From: Echinarachnius parma
Lineage: Eukaryota; Echinodermata; Echinoidea; Clypeasteroida; Echinarachniidae
Length of the DNA: 64,000 nt
Direction of reading: 5' to 3'
NCBI GenBank assembly: GCA_037951105.1
Contig: JBAMJV010005517.1
Location: forward strand, 62,001-126,000
Shown here: piece after piece, positions 23,201 through 30,390 of the stretch
How positions within the stretch are numbered: the first letter of the stretch is position 1
Layout: each line of letters opens with the position of its first letter
Position numbers and translations under genes: made by a program
Notes under the pieces: generated by a model
The model's input: only the letters and a program-made list of their open reading frames with translations
What the model was told of the DNA's origin: nothing
Databases searched by the model: none

Positions 23201-24264
23201 ACAAATTTCTTATCTCCCTACCCCCACCACTGATACGTCACTAGATTCCTCATGCACCGAGCCAGTGCTGCTGGCGGGAGAGCCCATTCTTGTCATGGGG
23301 GTGACGGTCAGAGGGATAGACTGATTGAATAATCATAATAATAATTCATATGTAAAAACAAATAACAAATAAACAAATAACAAATAAATTTATATAACAT
23401 TAACAAATTGTTATCTCTCTATCCCCACCTCTGATATGTCACTAGATACCTCATGCACCGAGCCAGTGCTGCTGGCGGGAGAGCCCATTCTTGTCATGGG
23501 GGTGACTGGTCCTGGTCAGAAGGAAAGGCTGATTGTGGCGCACAACAATTGCACACTCCATGTTCCATTGAAGCTGACCGTCTCGCAGGTGAGAAAAAAG
23601 GATTCTAGTAACTTTCTGAAAAGTCAGGTGCAACTCTGAATTTGTTGGATCTTCAAGTGAATAAGTCATAAAGGATTCTAGTAACTTTCTAAGTCAGGCG
23701 CAACTCTAAATTTGTTGGATCTTCAAGTGAATAAGCCATAAAAAGTGATGAAGAATGTATAATTTCAGGTCTGTCTACCCTTGGTCATGTGACATGTGAA
23801 AATATAATTGTACATAGCCTTTCTGCATCTGTTTATTGTCCTATCATTTTAAGAGTCGATATAGGGCCTAAGTTTGCAATCCTAGTAGAATCTTCTCTGT
23901 GAATCACTCTATGGATATAGTCTGGTACATCACAGTATGTACATGTATTGTGTGGTATCCTTTTTTTAATCATGAGCGAAAATGCTTTTTTATTTTGAGA
24001 CAAAGAGAGTTTCAATTTCAAATTTAGATTAATAGCATTTGCTTATCGTCTTTACTGTGTTTCCAGACTGGTGATGGGGATTGTATTAAGTTGCCCCTAA
24101 GAATCTTTGATGCTATCTTTCTTATATTTTTGTATATAATTAGTGTCAGCCTTTGATTTGTGATATTTTCTATAAAATATTACTATAATTAATTTTTCTT
24201 CTATACATGTATCTTCATTTGGTATTTTCAGACTGGCGATTGCATCCTGGGAACGCAGCTGTGA
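8168..24264 (+). CDS. dachs: Dachs-like (class XX) unconventional myosin, 3' part of gene
   Basis: Nineteen exons join in consistent phase to about 840 codons and a stop: 8168-8294, 10313-10390, 11954-12113, 14501-14607, 15201-15327, 15717-15835, 16248-16398, 16941-17065, 17614-17790, 18051-18151, 18406-18605, 18843-19018, 19656-19853, 20623-20717, 21345-21539, 22075-22183, 22723-22825, 23446-23588, 24232-24264. All have AG/GT borders. The product runs from the P-loop GESGSGKT through the motor to one IQ motif and a roughly 200-residue tail of unknown fold. Motor wording such as RVLAAILLLGNVQF, ALTTKTHSMKGQPVKTLC and FGFATHLF matches my memory of Drosophila Dachs far better than other classes. 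Dachs acts at the apical junctional cortex downstream of Fat/Dachsous in planar polarity and Hippo signalling; that role here is inferred. Switch I and II are degenerate. Start and early motor exons are not in the window or not recognised. Alternative: another divergent orphan myosin class. Confidence 0.78.
8810..9260. repeat. Intronic tandem duplication
   Basis: Two diverged copies share AAACCTGCAAAGCC(T/A)CACAGCT, CCACCTGTAAGCA, TTATCAGAAG(A/T)TGTGTTTAC and GGGGAAAGTGTTTGATTCAT, at about 8835-8960 and 9008-9250. No exon-like frame was seen. Confidence 0.65.
9312..9571. mobile_element. Foldback MITE, 260 bp
   Basis: The ends are inverted copies of about 40 bp: CATATGTGACTGGCTATAGC at 9312 and its near-complement GCTATAGCCGGTCACATATG ending at 9571. 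The inner parts of the arms continue as AAAACCGGGCACTTGTC. No coding capacity; family not assigned. Confidence 0.75.
10030..10111 (+). mobile_element. TTAA-ended microelement, copy 1
   Basis: About 80 bp containing GGGAACCGGGTGGGCTATGT, ACAAAGTCTATGAGGATTTC and ending AACGGGTTAA. Copies recur at 20452, 24777 and, reversed, 42099. The ends are weakly inverted (TTAACCC.. / ..GGGTTAA). Confidence 0.6.
10313..10390 (+). CDS. dachs: Myosin exon with degenerate switch I
   Basis: Phase 0 exon encoding NLVHAFHILQSLGCAKT then RQNSCASRM; the loop continues in the next exon with GHH. It aligns with the canonical NxNSSRFGK: the first Asn, the second Ser, Arg and Gly are kept, but the Ser equivalent to Dictyostelium S236 is Ala and the final Lys is His. 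SLG-AKT wording is as in Dachs. Confidence 0.85.
10960..11290. other. GC-rich intronic island, unrecognised
   Basis: A 330-bp patch, markedly richer in G and C than its flanks, contains CpGs and open frames of 79-96 codons (10961-11251, 11082-11321). No motif or splice pattern was recognised. It may be an old insertion. The rest of the intron (10391-11953) shows nothing further. Confidence 0.4.
11954..12113 (+). CDS. dachs: Myosin motor exon (GHHIEVQL...FYQMLAGL)
   Basis: Encodes the strand after switch I and the GERNFHVFYQMLAGLTDEER segment typical of all myosin heads. Acceptor CTCTCCAG, donor GAG|GTAACA, exit phase 1. Two partial copies of its 3' half follow in the intron. Confidence 0.85.
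12221..12286 (+). pseudogene. Decayed partial copy of the preceding myosin exon, split by a MITE
   Basis: TGTAGAGTGTTCAATACCCT through TTCCATGTATTCTATCAGATGCTGGCTGG matches exon 11954-12113 from its middle onward. The remaining end (AAATGAAGATAGAGGTAACAG) lies beyond the inserted MITE at 12763-12785. The donor-like GAGGTAACAG is kept, but no acceptor was seen. Confidence 0.75.
12287..12762. mobile_element. TTAA-flanked MITE inside a relic exon
   Basis: TTAA at 12287-12290 and 12759-12762 flank inverted ends AGGG(A/G)CATTCCCTCTTT. The 468-bp element interrupts the relic exon copy, so it inserted after that duplication. It contains no open frame of note. Confidence 0.8.
12903..12991 (+). pseudogene. 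Second decayed copy of myosin exon 11954-12113
   Basis: The block CCCTCCTGGTAAAAGAACAT followed by CCTTGTATTCTACCAGATGATG and AAGAAGAGGTAACC corresponds to the exon's 3' half and donor with several changes and a frame break. Non-functional relic. Confidence 0.7.
13640..14390 (+). pseudogene. Four tandem partial copies of the next myosin exon
   Basis: The string TGCAG|CCAAGCTTCAT, acceptor plus exon start, appears at 13640, 13839, 14158 and 14336 before the functional exon at 14501. Each copy keeps 40-70 bases resembling TCCATGGTTAC..CA..CAGAATCTTG, then diverges, and lacks the donor end. Intronic sequence between copies (CACAAATATCAATTAAAC) is also repeated, so units of about 165-320 bp were duplicated. 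Confidence 0.8.
14501..14607 (+). CDS. dachs: Myosin motor exon (AKLHLHGYG...)
   Basis: Entry phase 1, exit phase 0. It encodes AKLHLHGYGTQNLVYLKQRG and a charged stretch ending FNALR, resembling the LHLEGYSPANLRYL segment I remember for Dachs, where other myosins have YLNQS-type sequence. Five acceptor-like copies exist; only this one has a donor. Confidence 0.85.
15201..15327 (+). CDS. dachs: Myosin motor exon (RVLAAILLLGNVQF)
   Basis: Phase 0 to phase 1. SALSALGIEFSDVMRVLAAI and LLLGNVQF form the helix before the 50K linker that is conserved in all myosin heads. Donor G|GTAAGA. Confidence 0.88.
15717..15835 (+). CDS. dachs: Myosin motor exon (VASLLGVSGVSLYRALTT)
   Basis: Phase 1 to 0; corresponds to the A-xLLG(V)--LxxAL-xR segment of myosin heads. 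THSMKGQPVKTLCNADM is the Dachs-like variant. Confidence 0.87.
15971..16110 (+). repeat. tRNA-derived SINE
   Basis: A GCTCTGTAGCTCAGTGATTA start (A-box TAGCTCAGT..TTAGAG) is followed 40 bases later by a B-box-like GGTTCCATTCC and a non-tRNA body with TTCTATTGTCGCTTTGTAGC. No acceptor stem closes, so it is a SINE head and not a tRNA gene. Its 3' end is uncertain. Confidence 0.6.
16248..16398 (+). CDS. dachs: Myosin motor exon (RDTLAKALYCRTVLAIVKRI)
   Basis: Phase 0 to 1. The AKALYCRTVLAIVKRIN helix corresponds to the canonical AKxLYxxLFxWLVxxIN of myosins, followed by a Ser-rich insert that continues into the next exon. Confidence 0.88.
16941..17065 (+). CDS. dachs: Myosin exon with degenerate switch II
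   Basis: After a Ser/Glu-rich insert, the exon encodes GTIHIIDMPGFCNSQ (DMPGFC at 17039-17056). Canonical switch II is DIxGFE: Asp, Gly and Phe are kept, but the Glu that pairs with the switch I Arg is Cys. Exit phase 0. Confidence 0.87.
17258..17575 (+). pseudogene. Two decayed copies of the following myosin exon
   Basis: At 17263-17421 and 17452-17575 the sequence resembles exon 17614-17790: TGCAATAAAGTTGGAGCCCT, then CTTCAAGACATCCGAGCAGG, then TGCCCACCAGGACAACA. The first has an in-frame stop and a shift; the second lost its middle. Both are relics of tandem exon duplication. Confidence 0.8.
17614..17790 (+). CDS. dachs: Myosin motor exon (ELLHQEYLQEVFK)
   Basis: Phase 0 exon of 59 codons. 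CNRVEALCGNHGSELLHQEY followed by LQEVFKTSQQACLEEGL matches the ExLCxNxxxExLQxxxxxxxF helix after switch II in myosins; it ends with APCLDICASK, like the VPCIDL segment I recall for Dachs. Confidence 0.87.
18051..18151 (+). CDS. dachs: Myosin motor exon (YGLFSTIDVMC)
   Basis: Encodes YGLFSTIDVMCNQSEQPQVN and a basic end, the counterpart of the GLLxLLDEE segment of myosins. Exit phase 2 via AG|GTAACC. Confidence 0.85.
18406..18605 (+). CDS. dachs: Myosin motor exon (FTITHTSGEVRYSATDFL)
   Basis: Phase 2 to 1. FTITHTSGEVRYSATDFLKQ with SRDVITDD is the canonical FxIxHxAGxVxYxxxxFLxKNRD region; CSFGFATHLFASELK follows and is a Dachs-like signature in my recollection. Confidence 0.88.
18843..19018 (+). 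CDS. dachs: Myosin motor exon (QAQLHFIHCIK)
   Basis: Phase 1 to 0. It ends with LTEQQAQLHFIHCIK, matching the LxxTxPHFVRCIKPN actin-interface helix, with His replacing the usual Arg before Cys. Two partial copies follow in the intron. Confidence 0.87.
19079..19447 (+). pseudogene. Two decayed copies of exon 18843-19018
   Basis: At 19079-19262 and 19316-19447 the blocks AAGCCTTCCTCTGGACTCAC, CAGGAAGTCATGGACTCTCT and ATCCATTGTATAAAGG recur. The first is split by about 60 unrelated bases. The second retains the region up to the donor-like AAAGGTAT but lacks the exon's 5' part. Confidence 0.82.
19479..19600 (+). pseudogene. Decayed copy of the next exon
   Basis: TTATAG|ATGAATGACCAAGAGCTG through GGGGTTTCCTCATTCTCTG copies the first 115 bases of exon 19656-19853, including an acceptor, but ends without a donor and meets a different sequence at about 19598. 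Confidence 0.82.
19656..19853 (+). CDS. dachs: Myosin motor exon, converter region
   Basis: Phase 0 exon of 66 codons. TRQAASFQLTAAIQHLTEGF followed by PHSLPAQEFVQRYRVTLARR corresponds to the xQLRxxGVLExIRIxRxGYPxRxxFxEFxxRYxxL segment and converter start. Confidence 0.88.
19986..20240 (+). repeat. SINE-like repeat with (ATT)n tail
   Basis: A 250-bp block ends GGCGCTCTATAAATGCTATA and an ATT microsatellite, the 3' form shared by invertebrate short retroposed elements. An internal GCGGGTTTGAACTGTACC might be a B-box remnant. The 5' boundary near 19986 is a guess. Confidence 0.5.
20394..20533 (+). mobile_element. Two abutting TTAA-ended microelements
   Basis: 20394-20456 is a diverged copy (TTAACCCATTGCTGATGGGA...GTAGGGAACATG). 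20452-20533 is a better one: TTAAACCCCTTGCATACGGG, then CCGAGTGGGCTATGTACAAA, ending GGCAACGGGTTAA. They meet near a shared TTAA-like junction. Confidence 0.6.
20623..20717 (+). CDS. dachs: Myosin exon, end of converter
   Basis: Encodes VILEHIMRRCELMESMSVQN then KWCISKHRVFYR, equivalent to the ...xxYQIGxTKVFFR end of the myosin motor. Exit phase 2. Confidence 0.85.
20867..21010. mobile_element. Perfect-type foldback MITE, 144 bp
   Basis: Nearly the whole element is one hairpin: CTGGGCCC(C/T)GTTGCAGAAAG begins the left arm at 20867 and, reversed, the right arm ending at 21010, with arms of about 62 bp. The flanking ACTT/ACTT may be a short target duplication. Confidence 0.8.
21345..21539 (+). 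CDS. dachs: Myosin exon with single IQ motif
   Basis: After a short helix (SEETRQALESS) the exon encodes FLQSKVRCWLAWRHW (21406-21450), an IQ-type light-chain site (LQxxxRxWLAxR). A Pro/Glu-rich linker and TTKITFSEPLYER follow. Phase 2 to 2. Confidence 0.85.
21940..22020 (-). repeat. Reverse-oriented SINE/LINE tail
   Basis: (ATA)n is followed by TGAACATTTATATAGCGCAGC, the reverse complement of the GCGCTATATAAATG(ATT)n tail found elsewhere in the window. The rest of the intron is AT-rich with ATA/AAC microsatellite-like DNA. Confidence 0.45.
22075..22183 (+). CDS. dachs: Myosin tail exon
   Basis: Phase 2 to 0, encoding RIHLPDISDCCSELSDTSSI and a basic end (ARIQPSRPKDVIK). No domain recognised. 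A partial copy of its last 45 bases plus donor and intron start lies at 22293-22383. Confidence 0.78.
22293..22383 (+). pseudogene. Partial copy of tail exon and donor
   Basis: AAGAAGGCAAGGATGCGGGC..AACTAAAGATGTGATTAAG|GTATGTTGTGCAACTC repeats the exon end and the first 35 intron bases of exon 22075-22183 almost exactly. There is no acceptor. Confidence 0.8.
22565..22695. repeat. Short tandem repeat, about 38 bp unit, four copies
   Basis: The unit GTTATATAAGGACCTAGTG plus TTATTATTAAAT recurs four times with few changes. Intronic minisatellite with no coding role. Confidence 0.75.
22723..22825 (+). CDS. dachs: Myosin tail exon, Pro/Ser-rich
   Basis: Encodes DTPPPLPSNHPSSTKMDMSK and GFPQTRIMRCNYSPG. 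The PPPLP run could bind SH3 or WW domains, which is inference. Phase 0 to 1. Confidence 0.75.
23244..23326 (+). pseudogene. Decayed copy of the next tail exon
   Basis: CACTAGATTCCTCATGCACC through TTGTCATGGGGGTGACGGTCAG copies the acceptor and first 75 bases of exon 23446-23588 and then breaks off. Upstream intron (TATCTC.CTA.CCCCACC.CTGATA) is duplicated too. Confidence 0.82.
23446..23588 (+). CDS. dachs: Myosin tail exon
   Basis: Phase 1 to 0; encodes DTSCTEPVLLAGEPILVMGV then TGPGQKERLIVAHNNCTLHV. The second half looks like beta-strand sequence, but no domain was recognised. A roughly 70-bp tandem duplication lies just behind it in the intron (23604-23745). Confidence 0.75.
24066..24110 (+). 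pseudogene. Possible relic of the last coding exon
   Basis: TTCCAG|ACTGGTGATGGGGATTGTAT resembles the start of the terminal exon (TTTTCAG|ACTGGCGATTGCAT) with an extra codon-like insert, then diverges. It could also be a usable alternative last exon (TGDGDCIKLPLRIF), which cannot be excluded. Confidence 0.5.
24232..24264 (+). CDS. dachs: Terminal myosin exon with stop
   Basis: Acceptor ATTTTCAG, phase 0, encoding TGDCILGTQL and TGA. The open frame and phase fit make it the most economical end of the gene. A degenerate copy of this stretch and its 3' flank recurs at 24990-25110. Confidence 0.6.
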   Translation, partial: TGDCILGTQL

Positions 24265-24331
24265 AGATATGTTGATGTGACTCTCAAGCTAATATTATTT
24301 ATTTGGCCGCGTTGATTGATCGCTACAAATT

Positions 24332-24661
24332 GACCCACCTTAAAACCTGAAGTTGATGTTACTCTCAATGCCGCCACAGATCGACCCACCTTAAAACCTG
24401 AAGTTGATGTTACTCTCAATGCCGCCACAGATCGACCCACCTTAAAACCTGAAGTTGATGTTACTCTCAATGCCGCCACAGATCGACCCACCTTAAAACC
24501 TGAAGTTGATGTTACTCTCAATGCCGCCACAGATCGACCCACCTTAAAACCTGAAGTTGATGTTACTCTCAATGCCGCCACAGATCGACCCACCTTAAAA
24601 CCTGAAGTTGATGTTACTCTCAATGCCGCCACAGATCGACCCACCTTAAAACCTGAAGTTT
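24332..24661. repeat. 51-bp tandem repeat, six full copies and one partial
   Basis: Units beginning GACCCACCTTAAAACCTGAA start every 51 bases from 24332 to 24638 with almost no differences. Because 51 is divisible by three, a repetitive open frame appears on the minus strand; this is an artefact. It lies in the presumed 3' UTR or just downstream of the myosin gene. Degenerate units continue to 24760. Confidence 0.9.
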
Positions 24662-24776
24662 GATTTGACTCTTTAAGCTCATTTGATTATTATTTATGTG
24701 GCTGTTGGTTCATCGCCACAACCTAAAAAAACCTGAAGTTTATGTGACTATCAAGCTCGCTGGAATATTATTTATT

Positions 24777-24855
24777 AACCCCTTGACTACGGGAACCGAG
24801 TGGGTAATGTACAAAGTCTATGGAGATGTCAGAAACTCGTAGGGAACGGGTTAAA
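24777..24855 (+). mobile_element. TTAA-ended microelement
   Basis: TTAACCCCTTGACTACGGGA ... CTCGTAGGGAACGGGTTAA: 79 bp with TTAA at both ends and inverted termini (TTAACCCCTTGACTACG / CGTAGGGAACGGGTTAA). The clearest member of the family. Confidence 0.7.
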
Positions 24856-24989
24856 TGGCTGTTGGTTCTAACCCACAATCGACCCACCGTGAAACCCCCC
24901 GAAAACAATCCACCAATCATCAATCACCATTGTAAAATAAGCTTTTGTGCTACGTTGTATCAGAGCCAATAGACTTGTTTTGTTCTTCA

Positions 24990-25110
24990 ATTGTATCCTG
25001 AGAACACAGTTGTGAGGATAAGTTGAACTTAAAGTCTCAAGCTCAGTCGAATATTATTTATTTTGCTGTTGGTCTATCGCCACCAATCGACCCACCTTTA
25101 AACCTGAAAA
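24990..25110 (+). repeat. Degenerate duplicate of myosin terminal-exon region
   Basis: TTGTATCCTGAGAACACAGT, TCTCAAGCTCAGTCGAATAT and CGACCCACCTTTAAACCTGA match 24240-24356 in order. This shows that the 3' end of the gene, including the precursor of the 51-bp unit, was itself tandemly duplicated. Confidence 0.7.
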
Positions 25111-25550
25111 GTGATGTCAAGTGAGCATCTAGCATTACGTTTTATCAAAGCCAATTAACTAATTTTGTTTTATTTAGACAAGCTTTCATGAAAAAAACAT
25201 AACCTTCCCAATTATCCTCTGTGAAAGTGGAGGACATTCAATTTTGTATACTGTGGCAGTATGTTTACATACAGTGAATTCCACACATTGTTAATAACTT
25301 AACTTTGAAACGATACTAGAAATTACACTGTTGTACAATGAATATATATTAACTATACTGTGATTGAAATCAACAGTTGTAATAAAGGTCATCATTATTG
25401 CCTAGCTGTTTCAAGCTCTTGTTTGTATAAAATAAGTTAGACAAAGAAAACTATATCAATATCAAAGTTTAAAATCAATCTACCCTTGAAATTGGCAACT
25501 CAAAAAGAGAAAAGAGAGGCAGCATGGAAAATCAATCTCATATTTGTTTT

Positions 25551-26453
25551 TAGCTCATCCGGCCTGAAGGGCCTGATGAGCTTATGCCATGGCGTTGCGT
25601 CCGTCGTCCGTCCGTCCGTCCTTCCGTCCGTCCGTCCTTCCGTCCGTCCGTCCGTCCGTCCGTCCACAGTTTTCAAAATGCTTCTTCTTCGTTATTTTTC
25701 AACCGATTTTGATTCTGATTGTTTCATAAGATAGGGCTAGGAGGGGGATTTAAAACTTCTACACAGAATCGTGAAATTCATTATCTATGCTAATTTATGC
25801 AAATTTATTCGAAATCACAAAAAATGCTTCTTCTCCTTCATTTCTCGACCGATTTTGATTTGGTTTGCTTTATCTGGTAGAGCTAACTTTGGTACACTAA
25901 ACTTCTACACAGAATTTCAAAATTTTTCTCCATTAATTAATTATGGTAATTTATGCAAATTTATTCAAAAAATCACAAAAAATGCTTCTTCTCCTTCATT
26001 TCTCGACCGATTTTGATTTGGTTTGCTTTATCTGGTAGAGCTAACTTTGGTACACTAAACTTCTACACAGAATTTTGAAATTTTTCTCCATTAATTAATT
26101 ATGGTAATTTATGCAAATTTATTCAAAAAATCACAAAAAATGCTTCTTCTCCTTCATTTCTCAACCGATTTTGATTTGGTTTGCTTTATCTGGTAGAGCC
26201 AACTTTGGTACACTAAACTTCTACACAGAATTTTGAAATTTTTCTCAATTAATTATGGTAATTTATGCAAATTTATTCCAAAAATCACAAAAAATGCTTC
26301 TTCTCCTTCATTTCTCGACCGATTTTGATTTGGTTTGCTTTATCTGGTAGAGCTAACTTTGATACACTAAACTTCTACACAGAATTTTGAAATTTTTCTC
26401 CATTAATTAATTATGGTAATTTTTTATTTATTTATTTTTTATTTTTTATTTTT

Positions 26454-26494
<41 letters not shown>

Positions 26495-26802
26495 TTTATT
26501 TTTATTTTATTAAAAAAAATAAAAATTTTGGTTATTTTTTTTTACATTTTTTTATTTATTTATTTATTTATTATTATTATTATTTTTTATTTTATTTTTA
26601 AAATTGTTTTTTCCCTTGTCCCTTCTGGGGCGTCAAATTTATATTTTTTTTGCTCTAATTTAAAAAAAAAAAAAATTTATGTCCCGTCCCTTCCAGGGCA
26701 TCAAATTTTTATTTTTTGACCAGTTGAAAAGTTTACCACATGAAATTTGCGATATTTGATGTTGCGAGATGCCGGATGAGCGCTACGTCATTGACGTTCT
26801 GG
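25551..26802 (+). mobile_element. Helitron-like non-autonomous element (HINE/pearl type) with internal repeats
   Basis: The 5' end carries AGCTCATCCGGC (25552) and its complement GCCGGATGAGC lies at 26771-26781, followed by a hairpin ACGTCATTGACGT (26785-26797) and the end TTCTGG before T. A CCGT microsatellite follows the 5' end, then about five copies of a roughly 155-bp unit (CTTCTTCTCCTTCATTTCTC...) at 25675-26420, then a TTTA-rich tract to 26600. Subterminal inverted repeats, 3' hairpin, microsatellite core and insertion between Ts match Helentron-associated elements. No coding region. Confidence 0.7.
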
Positions 26803-28690
26803 TTTTTATAACTCACACTCAAATTGACAACTCTTTTTTTAAGAGACGAGAAGAAATTGTAACCAATAAAAAAAATGTACACTTGTTCTGAATTATTAGG
26901 ACAGAGTATGGATAAAACTGAAATTATGTTTATTATTGAGTTTACTCATAAAATTGACAACTCTTTTCAATGAAAGGAGGAAGAAATTAAATACTTCCAA
27001 GGTATAGATTGACCCCACAATAAACATTAATAATGTGTGTTATTACTCTTTGGATATCATTATAAATTTTACATCTCAGTGTAGATTGTATGGTTGTTGT
27101 TTTTATCACAAGCAAAAAAAAGCTGTGTGATATGACCAAAATAAATTTTGACAATGAGTTGTAAATTTACTCGTCAGATCTTTGACTCATTTTCAATATA
27201 ATTCTATACAAAATTATCATCATCTGAGTAAATATCTAATATCTGTGAAAGCATGCATAAAGTTAGCTTCTTCTTACATATTTATTGTATGTCTCTAATG
27301 TTTAAGGCATATGTTGTTGACACGTACATTTTTGCATCATTTAAAGGGTAGAAGCTCTGTTTTCAATATCAATTCAAATCTCTTTGAAATAAGATGTCAT
27401 CTTTGTGTGTTGAATGTATTCCTTAGTTGTTATGTTATTTATTATATTGAAAGGCCAACACTATGTGTACATCCAGACTTTAGCTATTCATAATAACTAC
27501 AATAACTTAGATAGTTTACTTTCCAGGAACTTGTAGTTGGGTAATCATTGCCTTAACTCGAATATGATAAATATTTGTTGACAACCATTCTTTCTTCTTT
27601 TCTAATTAGCTAGAAGTATTAAAAAAAGCTCTTAAACAATACATCTTGATATTTCTTGATGACCGATAGTATCTTGAACATATATCTCCTGACTGAAAAC
27701 TTCTTAGACTTGTAGTAGCAGGTTAATTTACTGTTCTGCTTTTGTTTAATTTGCAAATCATCTCTCTCATTCTCCTTTACATGCTTAAAAGTGACACTGT
27801 ATTTGGATTCATCTATACAATCATGTATATGTAACAATATTCATGTACATGGTTATTTATTGGTGACTCTTTCACTAAAATACATTACTGAGAAAAGCTT
27901 TATAGTTCATAACAAAAATATGTTAAATGCATTCATGCTTGCATATTATATACATGCCTATTTATTAGTGATGTTAATAAGTGATCTACATGTACATGTA
28001 TATTTAAGAATTATTTGTTCATGTTTTTATCATTTTGATTTCTATTACCCATTCAACATATCATGTATGATTCTGGTTATGATTTTTAAATATTGAGACA
28101 TGTATCGTCCAATCGCAATGAGCCGCATTGTAAAACAACTCATGTAACCCAATAACATATCCTGTACTTTGGTTGTAATTAAGTATGATTGTAATATTAA
28201 TTAAATTAAACCATGACAAATTTTGACGAACAGTAACTTTAAATGACCAAATGATATCTTGCCAGGTTGATTTGACGAAGGTATACTTTACTACTTTTAA
28301 GTGTGATTGAAACTTAACTCTAAACTAACTACTTTGGTACTTGTAAATTATGACTGCATGTTCAAACCAGTGTGAGAAATGTTGACATGTTTGATTACTT
28401 TACTAATACCTATATGTTCTCTTTATTTTTCTTTCTTTTTTGACAAAGACACCCCTTTTGAATGTAATATATTTTTTCATAGATTAATGTACATATATGA
28501 CAAAAGACGTAGAAGAACTTATAGTTAACTATTGACGATTCGTATTACAATTGTCACATTCCTGTGACAATTGAATTGATTAATTTGACCAGAATTATAT
28601 CAGATTAAAACAAAAATGAGCAAAGAATAGTGTGCTTCTCTAGAAATCAAACCGAAATCAAACCCGAAACATCTTGATGCTAGACCAGTG
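26803..28690. other. AT-rich intergenic DNA without recognised genes
   Basis: No convincing frames, splice sites in coding context or RNA genes were seen. The open frames present are short and AT-driven. Confidence 0.6.
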
Positions 28691-28930
28691 TTCTAATGAC
28701 CGAGGTACAAAACCCTATTGTAGCTTGCCTAGCACTACTTCCCGGGAAGTCTGTTGTAGCTCTAGTCAGAAACATAGAGCATTGTAGCCCCAGGGGGGGG
28801 GGGGGGGGTCTTCCTATACCTGGCACTATAGGTATGTGCCCCCCTCAAGACCCCTTTTTCAGCTCAATTTATTGTTCCAAAGACCCCCAAAATCCTAAAT
28901 ATCGGCCATTCCAGAGGTCTTGTTAGATTT
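28690..28930. repeat. Dispersed G-run-containing repeat
   Basis: A run of 17-18 G at about 28793 is followed by CAAGACCCCTTTTTCAGCTC and CCAGAGGTCTTG. The style resembles the G-run repeats at 29990-30390 and 62360-62590. Family unknown. 28930-29400 shows nothing recognisable. Confidence 0.4.
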
Positions 28931-29424
28931 CTGGGCAAGCCTTATTTTCTTTGCTCATTTTCATTTACAAATGAATTAGACGTATACAATTGAAAATGTT
29001 GATTACAGTTGTAATTAACTGAGTCGGTATCTTTAATGTTCATTTTTGTTTATTGTAGTGAGGGGTCACATTGTGACAGACATGACTGCGCTCTATAAGA
29101 GGGCTTAATTTTTGTTTGGCAATTGAAGTCATTCTCTAATCAAAACATTTTTACTGTAAGCCCTGACATACAGTAATATGTTTATCTGTAACTATTAATA
29201 TTTATTGTAACTCTGACTTTATATCACTGACCATATCATGACTTGATAACAGGTAGTTAGTAGTATTTGCTTGTATTGTAACCATAAATCTTGTAAATTA
29301 CATTGTACATTCACATGTATTTAACATTAAAGAACAGATAACCAAATATATATATACAAAATACGTTCAAATTTTACACTTCTGACTGAATTTGTGTTTT
29401 ATTCTTGTCAGTACACAAATTGAA

Positions 29425-29980
29425 ATTTTCAAGAAGAGGAGAGAGTAGGGAGAAAGATGGAGAGGGGGCATAAATATGGAGAGGGGGTATATAGAAAGAT
29501 GGAGAGGGGGTATATAGAAAGATGGAGAGGAGGTATAAAGATGGAGAGGGGGTATATATAAAGATGGAGAGGGGGTATATAGAAAGATATAGAAAGATGG
29601 AGAGGGGTATATAGAAAGATGGAGAGGGGGTATATAGAAAGATGGAGAGGGGGTATAAAGATGTAGAGGGGGTATATAGATGGAGAGGGGGTATATAGAA
29701 AGATGGAGAGGGGGTATAAATATGTAGAGGGGGTATAAATATGTAGAGGGGGTATATAGAAAGATGGAGAGGGGGTATAAAGATGGAGAGGGGGTATATA
29801 GAAAGATAAACAGAGAGGAAAAGATAGAAAGAGGAGAACAAAGATAATCAGAGAGGAAGAGAGAGAGAAGAGAACAAAGATAATCAGAGAGGGGGAGAGA
29901 GAGAAGAAAGAGGGCATGAATAAGGGGGAGGGGAGAAAGGAAAGATACAGAGAGGGGAGCGGGAGGGGGAGAAAAGGAGA
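29425..29980. repeat. Purine-rich minisatellite (about 24 bp unit)
   Basis: Variants of GATGGAGAGGGGGTATATAG with AAA spacing repeat about 16 times to 29815, then grade into GAGAGAGAAGAACAAAGATA repeats to 29960. Three overlapping minus-strand open frames (Ser/Pro/Leu/Tyr-rich) are products of the repeat. Confidence 0.85.
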
Positions 29981-29989
29981 CAGCCATGA

Positions 29990-30390
29990 CCAGTGGTATA
30001 GCCAGGTATTCTCCAAGTGGGAGGGGGGGGGGGGGGGGGGGGGGGGGCTCCAACCTGTAAGTCATGTGACCGTCATTTTTTTTGAAGCCGAGACCAAGTA
30101 CTTTCAACATTTTCGAGACCGAGACCAAGTACCTTCAAAGTTGAAAACCCCTCTCAGGGGGGGGGGGGGGGGTGTCCGTAATTTTTTTTTTCGAAACCGT
30201 GACCAGAGATCTTCAAAAAATATGGGGGCCAAGACCAGGTTTTAGACGGACGAGACCGCTTAAAAGTAGTCTCGAGACCGGCTAAAATTTGAAAAGGGGG
30301 GGGGGGTTCAAACCCCCCAAAACAGCCATTTTTTGGTCAAAGGGGGGGGGGTATGAACCCCCCCCCCCCCTGGTACGCCTATGCAAGAAG
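29990..30390. repeat. Dispersed repeat with poly-G/poly-C tracts
   Basis: G runs at about 30027-30048, 30162 and 30297, and a C run near 30358, separate phrases such as GAGACCGAGACCAAGTACCT and GACCAGGTTTTAGACGGACG. A related copy in opposite sense lies at 62360-62590. No coding potential. 30390-31340 has no gene. Confidence 0.5.

Noticed and set aside
24228-24644. Minus-strand 138-codon repetitive open frame
   Set aside because: It exists because the 51-bp tandem unit is a multiple of three; antisense to the myosin 3' end with no start context or splice support.
26413-26719. Tyr/Phe/Ile-rich open frames suggesting a membrane protein
   Set aside because: They lie in a TTTA/ATTT simple repeat within a Helitron-like element.
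29367-30128. Long minus-strand open frame of 253 codons, Ser/Pro/Leu/Tyr-rich
   Set aside because: It lies in a purine-rich minisatellite; three overlapping frames are open at once and the protein only mirrors the DNA unit.
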